Assembly (NCBI GenBank): GCA_040882605.1
Contig: JBBEAY010000059.1
Span: forward strand, 17,515-81,514
Origin: JAOUEA01 sp040882605
GTDB taxonomy: Bacteria; Actinomycetota; UBA4738; HRBIN12
Direction of reading: 5' to 3'
DNA: 64,000 nucleotides
In this document: positions 57,157 to 64,000 of the stretch, piece by piece
Numbering within the stretch: the first letter of the stretch is position 1
How the letters are laid out: every line of letters begins with the position of its first letter
The notes under the pieces: generated by a model
What the model saw: only the letters and a program-made list of their open reading frames with translations
What the model was told of the DNA's origin: nothing
Database searches by the model: none
Position numbers and translations under genes: made by a program

Positions 57157-57477
57157 TCAGTGGAACGAGTTGCCGCAGGCGCAGCCGCCCTGGGCGGCCG
57201 GGTTGTCGATCGTGAAGCCTGTCTGCTCGAGCGTGTCGACGAAGTCGATCTTGGCCTGCGAAAGGTAGGGCACACTCATCTTGTCGATCACGAGGCGCAC
57301 CCCGAACTGTTCTTCGGCCTGGTCCTTCTCGCCGAACTGGTCGTCGAGGTACATCGCGTAGCGCAGTCCAGAGCAGCCTCCGGGTTGCACCGCGACGCGC
57401 AACCCGATGTCGTCGCGGCCTTCCTCGGCCAGCAGTTCCTTGACCTTACCGGCAGCAGTCTCGCTGAGCGTGATCAT
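57157..57477 (-). CDS. erpA: A-type iron-sulfur carrier (ErpA/IscA)
   Basis: 106 residues. Carries Fe-S clusters to target enzymes. Three ligand cysteines: VQPGGCSGLRYAM and GGCACGNSFH at the C-terminus (C-x(n)-C-x-C). GGAGG lies 5 bases before ATG 57477; the longer reading to 57663 adds an unrelated basic leader. Confidence 0.92.
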   Translation of the reverse strand: MITLSETAAGKVKELLAEEGRDDIGLRVAVQPGGCSGLRYAMYLDDQFGEKDQAEEQFGVRLVIDKMSVPYLSQAKIDFVDTLEQTGFTIDNPAAQGGCACGNSFH

Positions 57478-57563
57478 GGGTCCTCCGGGTGAGATGTCGG
57501 GGGTTACGGCTCCCATATCGTACCTGTCGGTGCCACGAAACCCTAGCTTGAGTTGGGGTGGCA

Positions 57564-58034
57564 TCAGCGCGCCGCGAGCTCCACGACGGTAGCGCCGCTC
57601 AACCGAACGAGATCGGCGGGGGTCAGTGGGAACACGGAGTCGGGCGTGCCGGCGGCGGCCCACACCTCGTCGTGAGCGAGCAGATCCCCGTCGCAGAAGG
57701 TCCGGACCCTAGCCGCATGCCCGAACGGTGGCGTGCCGCCGACGGCGAACCCAGTTGCAGTCCGGGCCTCCTCGGGCGTCGCCCGTCTCGCGCCACCCGC
57801 GCCCGCCGCTGCCGCCAGCTTCGTCTCGTCGACCCGGTTCGACCCCGACGTGAGCGCGAGCACCACGCCGTCGTCGGCGATGAATACGAGCGACTTCACG
57901 ATCTGACCGACACCGCACCCGATCGCCCTGGCTGCATCGGTAGCGGTCTTCGTGCCTTCGGGGAACCGACGAGCTTCTGGGTGCAGCCCCAGGGCGCGCG
58001 AGGCTTCGACGAAGCGGTCCGTCGCCCCGCTCAC
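57564..58034 (-). CDS. YbaK/EbsC-type prolyl/cysteinyl-tRNA editing protein
   Basis: 156 residues. Free-standing aminoacyl-tRNA deacylase fold; removes mischarged amino acids. Motifs: the lysine in QIVKSLVFIADDG, LALTSGSNRVDETKLAAAAG, and FAVGGTPPFGHA. GTG start overlaps the glycerate kinase stop as GTGA. Confidence 0.88.
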   Translation of the reverse strand: MSGATDRFVEASRALGLHPEARRFPEGTKTATDAARAIGCGVGQIVKSLVFIADDGVVLALTSGSNRVDETKLAAAAGAGGARRATPEEARTATGFAVGGTPPFGHAARVRTFCDGDLLAHDEVWAAAGTPDSVFPLTPADLVRLSGATVVELAAR

Positions 58035-59158
58035 CGCGGCGCCCCGACCAGCTCGCCGACGCGGCCGGCCATGTCCTGTGCAGCATCGATCAACGCCTTC
58101 CGAGCGTCGGCGAGTGCGGCCCGCTCCCCCACCCGATCGACGAGGGAGACCACCGGCACCCCCGGCTCGATCGTGGCTCGTCCGCAGACGATCGCCGCGG
58201 GCACCCCGGCGAACTCGCATGCTCTCAGCACCCCGGCCGGAACCTTGCCATGCAGCGACTGTTCGTCGAGCGAGCCTTCCCCGGTGATCACGAGATCTGC
58301 ACTAGTGATGCGGTGGTCGAGGCCGACGGCGTTCATCACGACCTGCACGCCCGGGTGTAGCGTGGCGCCGCAGAACGCCATGAGCCCGAAGCCCAAACCT
58401 CCGGCTGATCCGGCGCCCGGCTCCTCGCGGAGGCTGACGCCGAGGTCGCGCTCAACCACAGTCGCCAGGTGTCCGAGGGCACGGTCGAGCGTCATGACGT
58501 CGTCGCGTGATGCGCCTTTCTGCGGGCCATAAACCTCGCTCGCCCCCGACGGTCCGGTGAGCGGGTTGTCGACGTCGCAAGCGCCCGTGACCGAGACCCG
58601 GGCGAGACCCGCATGCATCGATGACAGGTCGATATGGGCGAGCGCGCCGAGCGCGGCTCCTCCATCGGCGACCCGCTTCCCTGCCGAGTCGAGGAAGCGC
58701 GCCCCCAGCGCCGACGCCATGCCCACCCCACCGTCGTTCGTTGCGCTGCCGCCGATGCACACGACCAGGCGACCCGCGCCGGCGTCGATCGCGCGGGAGA
58801 TCAGCTCTCCGGTTCCTCGAGTGCTTGTCTTCAACGGGTTTCGTCGGGCAGGACTGAGCACGGCGAGACCAGACGCTCGCGCCATCTCCACCACGCCGAA
58901 CATGCCGTCGGCGGTCGCCGCGAGCCCGAAGGCCGCGTCGACAGGGTCACCGAGCGGACCGGAGACGGTCGCTCGTTCGATGCGTCCTGAGAGCGCGTCG
59001 ACGAGAGCTTCCATCGTGCCCTCGCCGCCGTCAGCCATCGGCACGAGCTCGAGGTCGTCACCGGGCCGTCGCCGGCGCCAGCCGGTCGCGAAGGCCTCGG
59101 CCGCCTGACGCGCCGTCAGTGTGCCGCGGAACTTGTCTGGAGCCACGAGGATGCGCAC
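58031..59158 (-). CDS. glxK: Glycerate 2-kinase (GlxK/GarK family)
   Basis: 375 residues. ATP-dependent phosphorylation of D-glycerate. VRILVAPDKFRGTLTARQAAEA at the start, PMADGGEGTMEAL, IGGSATNDGGVGMASALGA, and GPQKGASRDD, ITGEGSLDEQSLHGKVP. GTG 59158 chosen because it begins the family motif and lies 7 bases after TACAGT; the reading up to 59407 is antisense of the next gene. Coupled with ybaK. Confidence 0.92.
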   Translation of the reverse strand: MRILVAPDKFRGTLTARQAAEAFATGWRRRRPGDDLELVPMADGGEGTMEALVDALSGRIERATVSGPLGDPVDAAFGLAATADGMFGVVEMARASGLAVLSPARRNPLKTSTRGTGELISRAIDAGAGRLVVCIGGSATNDGGVGMASALGARFLDSAGKRVADGGAALGALAHIDLSSMHAGLARVSVTGACDVDNPLTGPSGASEVYGPQKGASRDDVMTLDRALGHLATVVERDLGVSLREEPGAGSAGGLGFGLMAFCGATLHPGVQVVMNAVGLDHRITSADLVITGEGSLDEQSLHGKVPAGVLRACEFAGVPAAIVCGRATIEPGVPVVSLVDRVGERAALADARKALIDAAQDMAGRVGELVGAPR

Positions 59159-59165
59159 GAGCCGG

Positions 59166-59175
59166 ACTGTACAAT
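59166..59175. promoter_or_regulatory. Two overlapping, divergent leaderless -10 elements
   Basis: Minus strand TACAGT (59166-59171) 7 bases before glxK GTG 59158; plus strand TACAAT (59170-59175) 7 bases before GTG 59183. The hexamers share two bases, so the start codons are only 24 bases apart and both promoters cannot be bound at once. Confidence 0.6.
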
Positions 59176-59182
59176 CCGCGCC

Positions 59183-60013
59183 GTGAGTCTCGAACGCGCG
59201 AAGCTGCTGGGCATCGCCCATGCCGAGCGCCAGCGGCTCGGCCGCATGATCCAGTACGCAGACCCAGCCTCGTGGGAGCAGCCGAGCGCCGCCGACGGGT
59301 GGTGGAACCGCGACGTGATCGCGCATCTCGGCGCCGGAGACACCATCGCCGCGCAACTCGTGGCCGGGGAACCCGCCACCGATCTCGAGGAGTGGCGAGG
59401 CGAGCACCCCGACGTTCCGTTCGATCTCGACGCCTTCAATGCCTACACGGTGAACAGGCGCTCAGGTCTCGACACGCGTGAGGTACTGAACCGCTGGGGG
59501 CAGGCCGCCGATTCGTTCCTGTCGCACTGCACGGCGCTGCCCGACGACGACTGGGCCTCCACGCGTTACGACTACGTCGCCGGGCCGATCGCCGCCCGAT
59601 TCCTCGTGCAGACCCGCGTGGTCGAGTGGTGGCTACACGGTGAGGACGTCCGCGCGACGAACGGGCTCGGACCTCAGATCCAACACTGGCCGATCAACCT
59701 CACGGTCGACCTCGCGGTGCGCATGGTGCCGTGGTCGCTCGGACGAGCAGGCCACGACCTGTCGGGGCGAAGCGTGCATGTCGAGGTCGACGGCGCCGGC
59801 GGGGGTTCGTGGCACTGGGGCCTCGGCGCCGGCGAGGCACCCCTCGCTCACGCGGAGCCCGATGCGACGATCTCTGGACGCGCCCCCCAGCTCGCACTCG
59901 TCGCTGGCCAGCGACTGAAGCCCGACGACGTACTGCTCTCTGGCAACGTGGTGCTCGGCGGCGACCGACGGCTCGCCGACACCGTGCTGCGGCACCTCCG
60001 CGCGTTCCCGTAA
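59183..60013 (+). CDS. Maleylpyruvate-isomerase-type mycothiol-dependent enzyme (DinB superfamily)
   Basis: 276 residues. MDMPI_N four-helix domain with metal-binding histidines: WNRDVIAHLGAGD near residue 50 and VVEWWLHGEDVR near residue 150, followed by the C-terminal MDMPI domain. Family members use mycothiol as thiol cofactor, supporting an actinobacterial host. Substrate unknown. Confidence 0.82.
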   Translation: MSLERAKLLGIAHAERQRLGRMIQYADPASWEQPSAADGWWNRDVIAHLGAGDTIAAQLVAGEPATDLEEWRGEHPDVPFDLDAFNAYTVNRRSGLDTREVLNRWGQAADSFLSHCTALPDDDWASTRYDYVAGPIAARFLVQTRVVEWWLHGEDVRATNGLGPQIQHWPINLTVDLAVRMVPWSLGRAGHDLSGRSVHVEVDGAGGGSWHWGLGAGEAPLAHAEPDATISGRAPQLALVAGQRLKPDDVLLSGNVVLGGDRRLADTVLRHLRAFP

Positions 60014-60038
60014 CGGGACACCCGCCACAGCCGCCGGC

Positions 60039-61031
60039 TCAGCGTGTGACGACCAGCCTCTTCACGGCCCGCGGGTGCGACCCGAACCGGTACTTGTAGG
60101 AGTAGTCGCCCTTCAGCAGGTCGAACCCGCTGCAGCCTTCCTCGATGGCGAGCCTGATGTCCTCGGCGACGAGCACCATGCCCGGCGCGAGGTTGCCCCA
60201 CGATCGGTCGAACGCGGAGTTGTATAGGTACGACGTGGCGCCCCAGACGAATCCGATCGTGCCCGCGGCGAGCTTGCCAGCCACCTCGATGAACGTGAGC
60301 CGGAACACTCCATCGGAGCAGAAGGCCTCGCCGAGGCGGCGGAAGAAGATCTCCATGCCCGGCACCATGAAGACGCCTTTGGGCCCTTCGGACATGCGGT
60401 GCAGCTCGACGAAGCGGTCGAGCAGCGGGATCAACGTGTCGCCGTCGGCCGCGACGATGCGGAAGTCGCCGGCTTCCTCTGTGAGCTTGCGAGCCTTGCG
60501 CTTGATCTCGTGTCGGTACTTCGACGATAGGGCCGCCAGGTACTCGTCCCAGGTGGCCTGCAAGGGCAGGAAGGGCGCCACGCCGTTCTGGTCGTCGGTC
60601 TCCTCGACGGTAAGACCCGCAGCGTTCGCGGCGTCACGCAACAGACCGAACCAAGGCTGGTCCTCGGGGAGGCCCCGCAGGTCGGCGTCACGCCAGTCGT
60701 CTCGGGTGAGCAGAGCCACCCAGAGCTCCTTGGCTATCGCGTCACGCCGCTCGGGCAGGCCCACCGGGCCCATGTAGTCGGTCACCTCGGTGCCACCGAG
60801 GAACCTCAGCGTCTCGCCGATCCGCTCGAACGCGCAGGCGCCGACCTGCGTGCCGTCGTCTTCCGTTGCGAAGGCCAGCAACAGGTGATCGGGCTGCTCG
60901 CCGAACTCTTCCCAGTAGAGCTTCAGGTACGCAGGCGTATGGAAGAACGTTCCGGCAGGGTCGACCTCGACGAGCTCATGCCAGCCTCGCCGGTGGAAGT
61001 CCCGCCCGTCCTCGCTGAACACGATGCGCAT
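60039..61031 (-). CDS. GNAT-like acyltransferase of the FemAB/BioF2 type
   Basis: 330 residues, two tandem GNAT-like halves. FHTPAYLKLYWEEFG opening, LSSKYRHEIKRKARKL central basic helix, and a C-terminal block LYNSAFDRSWGNLAPGMVLV plus FDLLKGDYSYKYRFG, which is typical of 'CelD/BcsL-like' GNAT proteins (PF13480) linked with polysaccharide or peptidoglycan work. No tRNA-binding coiled coil of true Fem proteins is visible. Confidence 0.78.
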   Translation of the reverse strand: MRIVFSEDGRDFHRRGWHELVEVDPAGTFFHTPAYLKLYWEEFGEQPDHLLLAFATEDDGTQVGACAFERIGETLRFLGGTEVTDYMGPVGLPERRDAIAKELWVALLTRDDWRDADLRGLPEDQPWFGLLRDAANAAGLTVEETDDQNGVAPFLPLQATWDEYLAALSSKYRHEIKRKARKLTEEAGDFRIVAADGDTLIPLLDRFVELHRMSEGPKGVFMVPGMEIFFRRLGEAFCSDGVFRLTFIEVAGKLAAGTIGFVWGATSYLYNSAFDRSWGNLAPGMVLVAEDIRLAIEEGCSGFDLLKGDYSYKYRFGSHPRAVKRLVVTR

Positions 61032-61039
61032 GTCGTCAG

Positions 61040-61045
61040 ATGCTA
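61040..61045 (-). promoter_or_regulatory. -10-like TAGCAT before the GNAT-like gene
   Basis: TAGCAT, 8-base spacer, ATG at 61031; spacer one base longer than at most sites. Confidence 0.35.
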
Positions 61046-61055
61046 CGGGGAGCCA

Positions 61056-62858
61056 TCACCAGCTGCCGCCTCCGCCTCCCCCTCCGCCTCCCCCGGAGAA
61101 GCCACCACCCGAGAAGCCGCTCGAGCCGGAGCCCGATGGCGTCGAGGCGATCGTGCCGCCGGTGGTCACTGCGAATCCGTCCATCGAGTACGCGAAATGG
61201 GCGAACACGAACGGGTTCGGCGAGATGTACCAGCTCGTGTCGGGCTGCACGCCGAGCGCCGCGAACGCCTTCGCCCACCTGTCTGTGCAACCGAACACCA
61301 CAGCGAACGGAAGGAAGCGTGTGAACACCAGCTCCTTCTCGGCCCACTGCGACATGTGGGTCTCGGCGGTCTCGATCACGGTGCGGAACCCGCGCACCCG
61401 CCGCAGCATCGCGGTGCCTTTCGCGGTGCGGGCTGGCATGCGCGAGGCGGTCACGAGCAGCAGCACGGCGCCGAGGATCAGCGGCACGCCGAGAAGACCC
61501 AAGTGGGTCCACAGGGCGAGCGCGAAGGTCGCTGCGCCGGCCCCGATGAGCGCCAGCACACCGCGGCCCTGCCACCTCGACCGCACCTTGTCGGGGCGCT
61601 CGCTGAACCAGCCACGCTTCACCGCGTCGGCGAAGAGCGACTCCTGCACATCGCCCAGACGCGCGACGAACGTGTTCTTGAGCTCGGAGATCGTGATCTC
61701 ATTGCCGTCTCGGAACAGGCCGGTCAGCAGCCGCCGCTCGTAGGTGAGCAGGTCGTCGTCGGGCTTCTCCAGGCGGATCAAGCGCCAGTCGGGCTTGCCG
61801 AACCAGCCTTCCTTCTCGATCTCTTGGATCAGCAGGTATCCGCGGACCGCGAGATCGACGAGCGTGGCCGAGACGTCGAGCACGTTGGCCTGCTCATCGA
61901 TGAGCGTGCCCATCTGGCCTGGACGCATGCCGTCGGGAGGCGCGAACTCGACCGGCGCCGACACGTCTGCCTCGCCGAGCGGCACGGCTTGATGCTCTGC
62001 GGTCGGGTTGCCCATCACCTGGTCGACCTGCGATCCGCGGAACCTCCGGTCGCGGCCGCGCCCCCACACGAGCGAGGCGACACCGCCGAGCGCCGCGATG
62101 GCGAGCACACCGGTCGCGCCCAGGGTCGCCGGCGTCGCCTCGAACGCCCGGCCGATCGTCCAGCGCTCCTCGAGCACAGGCACCGGCTCGGGCACGGCGC
62201 CCTTGGGAAGCCCCACCACGATCGTCACGCCGCTGTAGGAGCCGAGCCCCGACTGTGCGAACCGCGCCTCTGAGCCCTTCGCCGTCGCCTTGTCGCACGG
62301 CAAAGTCGCGCCTTCGTAGCCCTGGAAACACGTCACCTGCGTGATGTCGGCCGGCGCCCGAACCCGGATCGTGGCACGCTCGATCGGCGCCGCCCATTCC
62401 GTGCCGATCGCGTTCCAGTACAGCTCGTCGTGATCAGGGAACCCGTTGAGCGCCGCGTCGACCGTGTAGGTGAGCTGGTACGAGTGCCGGCCGGTGATCT
62501 CGATGTCGGCGTCACCGACGCGGATGCGCGTGATACCACCGTCGGCGGACTCGACCGCGTAACCGGCGGGTGTGTCCTGCGACGCTCGCACGTCGATCAC
62601 CTCGAGTGGGTAGATGCGGTCGTACGTGTCGTCGTAGGTCAGGCGGGTTGGGATGTCGCGCAGGATGCCGTGGCGCACCGACACACCGAAGTCGTAGTCG
62701 ATCGACTCGACGATCGTGAGCGTGCCGTCGTCGCCCATCTCGATCGCCACGTCGTAGCCGGTGATGCGTTCGCTCGTCTGAGCGTTGGCCGGCGTGATGG
62801 CGAGGGCGAGCACGCCCGCCGCGAGCACCGAGAGCACCGCCGCACGCACGCTGCTCAC
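61056..62858 (-). CDS. DUF2207 membrane protein with glycine-rich tail
   Basis: 600 residues. Signal peptide (about 1-27, LSVLAAGVLALAITPANAQ), extracellular DUF2207 beta domain (ERITGYDVAIEMGDDGTLTI ... HGILRDIPTR), a membrane helix near 235-255, a cytoplasmic winged-helix-like region (DVSATLVDLAVRGYLLIQE), two further helices near 440-475, and a C-terminus ending in GGGFSGGGGGGGGGGSW. Function unknown; the family is common in actinobacteria and firmicutes. GTG start overlaps the cax stop as GTGA; a longer reading to 63320 is noise. Confidence 0.85.
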   Translation of the reverse strand: MSSVRAAVLSVLAAGVLALAITPANAQTSERITGYDVAIEMGDDGTLTIVESIDYDFGVSVRHGILRDIPTRLTYDDTYDRIYPLEVIDVRASQDTPAGYAVESADGGITRIRVGDADIEITGRHSYQLTYTVDAALNGFPDHDELYWNAIGTEWAAPIERATIRVRAPADITQVTCFQGYEGATLPCDKATAKGSEARFAQSGLGSYSGVTIVVGLPKGAVPEPVPVLEERWTIGRAFEATPATLGATGVLAIAALGGVASLVWGRGRDRRFRGSQVDQVMGNPTAEHQAVPLGEADVSAPVEFAPPDGMRPGQMGTLIDEQANVLDVSATLVDLAVRGYLLIQEIEKEGWFGKPDWRLIRLEKPDDDLLTYERRLLTGLFRDGNEITISELKNTFVARLGDVQESLFADAVKRGWFSERPDKVRSRWQGRGVLALIGAGAATFALALWTHLGLLGVPLILGAVLLLVTASRMPARTAKGTAMLRRVRGFRTVIETAETHMSQWAEKELVFTRFLPFAVVFGCTDRWAKAFAALGVQPDTSWYISPNPFVFAHFAYSMDGFAVTTGGTIASTPSGSGSSGFSGGGFSGGGGGGGGGGSW

Positions 62859-63920
62859 AGATGCTCCACGAAGAAGAACGAGATGGCCATGATCACGTAG
62901 GCGCCGGTGAGCTGCGCGCCTTCCAGCCAGTTGCTTCGGCCGTCGCTCGAGATCATGAAGACCAAGACGGTTGACAGCGCTACGGCGGCCACCTCGAACG
63001 TGGAGAAGACGAAGTCCATCGGGTGGCCGACCGCGAGCGAGATGAACACCAGCGCCGGCGCCACGAAGAGCGCGATCTGGGTCGACGAGCCGATCGCGAT
63101 CTCGAGCGTCACGTCGACCTTGTTCCGGATCGCGAACAGCACGGCCGACGAGTGTTCCGCGGCGTTGCCGATGATCGGGATCAAGATCAAACCCACGAAG
63201 AACTCGGAGATGCCGATGTCCTCGAGCGCCAACTCGAGCGAGCCGACCAGGAATTCCGACATCAGCGCGACGAACGCGGTGGCCAGCAGAAGCACCCCGA
63301 TCGCCTTGCGGCGTGGCCACGAGGGTTCTTCGCCTGCCTCTGGCGTGCGGAACAGGTGCTCGTGGGTCACGAGCGTGAACACCAACGCCGCCACGTACAG
63401 CGCGATGAGCACAGCGGCCACGATGCCGCTCACGACCTCGCGTTCAAGCACGTTCTCGCCGTTGGAGCCGAGCGCGAAAAGGGCGGGCATCAGCAGCCCG
63501 GTCACCGCCAGCACGAGCGAGGTGGAGTGCACCGAGGCGGCGTCTGCGCTGTAGTGCTGCTGCTCGTGCCGCAACCCACCGAGCAGGAACGACAACCCGA
63601 GCACGAGCAGCAGGTTGCCCAGGATCGACCCGGTCAATGATGCCTTCACGATCTCGATCCGGTCGTCGAGGATCAGGAAGATCGCGATGATCAGCTCGGT
63701 GACGTTGCCGAACGTCGCGTTGATCAGGTCCCCCGATGCGCGGCCCCGTATGCAGCGCGAGCTGCTCCGTGGAGCGGCCGATCAGTCCCGCGAGCGGAAG
63801 GATCGCCGCGGCCGAGATCAGGAAGATCGCGAGGTCCGGCCCACCGGCGACCTCGAGCACGATCGCAACCGGAACCAGCACGAGAAACCAGTCGAGCGAC
63901 GGCTTCTGCCACGGCTTCAC
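62855..63920 (-). pseudogene. cax: Calcium/proton antiporter CaX, interrupted by one frameshift
   Basis: The N-terminal 66 codons (KPWQKPSLDWFLVLVPVAI ... TEQLALHTGPRIGG) and the remainder (LINATFGNVTELIIAIFLIL onward) lie in different frames. They join at a G-run (GGGGG on the minus strand, 63730-63734): one surplus base there converts GGL-INATFGN into GGPDQRDV. Removing one base restores about 355 residues, normal CaX length, with both EF-like repeats (NATFGNVTELI and GNAAEHSSAVLF). The GTG start has TAAGCT 7 bases upstream. Either a base-calling error in the G-run or a recent knockout; the intact remainder and the GTGA coupling to DUF2207 favour a sequencing error. Confidence 0.75.
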
Positions 63921-63927
63921 GCCGCGC

Positions 63928-63933
63928 AGCTTA
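63928..63933 (-). promoter_or_regulatory. -10 element TAAGCT, leaderless start of cax
   Basis: TAAGCT, 7-base spacer, GTG at 63920. An in-frame TTG at 63938 overlaps this region and is less likely. Confidence 0.5.
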
Positions 63934-64000
63934 GCCAAGGCCGACCTAGGTGGCTGGTGTGAATCGGACCGTTTGACGGCTTGGCGTGGGGGTGGGTGAG

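Overview
The window is a high-GC, densely packed chromosomal stretch with no rRNA, tRNA, CRISPR array, insertion sequence or phage gene that I could find. A WhiB-type regulator, a PknB-type kinase with PASTA repeats, a mycothiol-type (MDMPI) enzyme, a split-coenzyme-type reductase fold (DUF385-like), an ArsA-family ATPase and a KorAB 2-oxoacid:ferredoxin oxidoreductase point to an actinobacterium (Actinomycetota), probably a deep-branching or uncultured lineage. No intergenic gap exceeds about 300 bases; the largest are about 150-220 bases.

Layout. 1-7.6 kb: 5' part of a LuxR-like regulator, a secreted cupin, ornithine aminotransferase, a DUF402 protein, a membrane protein, a class V aminotransferase, then sqdB plus a membrane-anchored GT2 glycosyltransferase. 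7.6-11 kb (minus): pseudouridine catabolism (psuK-psuG) with a DUF998 protein, and a membrane protein. 11-14 kb: PASTA kinase coupled to endonuclease IV. 14-18 kb (minus): sulfite-oxidase-like enzyme, threonine aldolase, two neighbouring phosphofructokinases whose motifs predict different phosphoryl donors. 18-20.5 kb: Tat-exported GH26-like hydrolase, two very small genes around a 3x14-bp repeat, carbamate kinase.

20.6-35.7 kb is the most notable region, a formate and folate one-carbon island. On the minus strand fdhA-catalytic, fdhB (NuoE-NuoF fusion), an iron-sulfur 'FdhA N-terminus' gene and mobA form one operon, followed by an MBL hydrolase with its own promoter. The catalytic gene contains an in-frame UGA followed by a textbook bacterial SECIS hairpin, so it is a selenoprotein that ordinary gene calling splits in two; and the alpha subunit is itself divided between two genes that lie on either side of fdhB. 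fdhD and formate-THF ligase follow, then a cyclodeaminase-like protein, glutamate formimidoyltransferase, two GcvT-like proteins and 5-formyl-THF cyclo-ligase. Together they can connect formate/CO2, formimino groups and folate-bound C1 units.

35.7-41 kb (minus): LLM oxidoreductase, ROK glucokinase and ArsA ATPase in a chain of 4-base overlaps, SRPBCC, zinc-ribbon membrane protein, GT4 glycosyltransferase. 41-47.5 kb: YgfZ, WhiB, thiolase, an AsnC-type RAM protein, a cluster of small genes ending in a degenerate receiver protein, aquaporin and cysteine desulfurase. 47.5-52 kb: KorAB, aldo/keto reductase, cyclic-nucleotide-binding protein. 52-64 kb: cobalamin-dependent metH, class III aminotransferase, IscA/ErpA-type protein, YbaK deacylase with glycerate kinase, MDMPI enzyme, GNAT/FemAB-like protein, DUF2207 protein and a frameshifted cax.

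A recurring signal across the whole window is a -10-like hexamer (TAGGCT, TAGGGT, TAGCAT, TAAGCT, TACAAT and similar) placed 6-7 bases before an ATG or GTG with no Shine-Dalgarno sequence, about 20 cases. This is the architecture of leaderless transcripts and I used it to choose several start codons.
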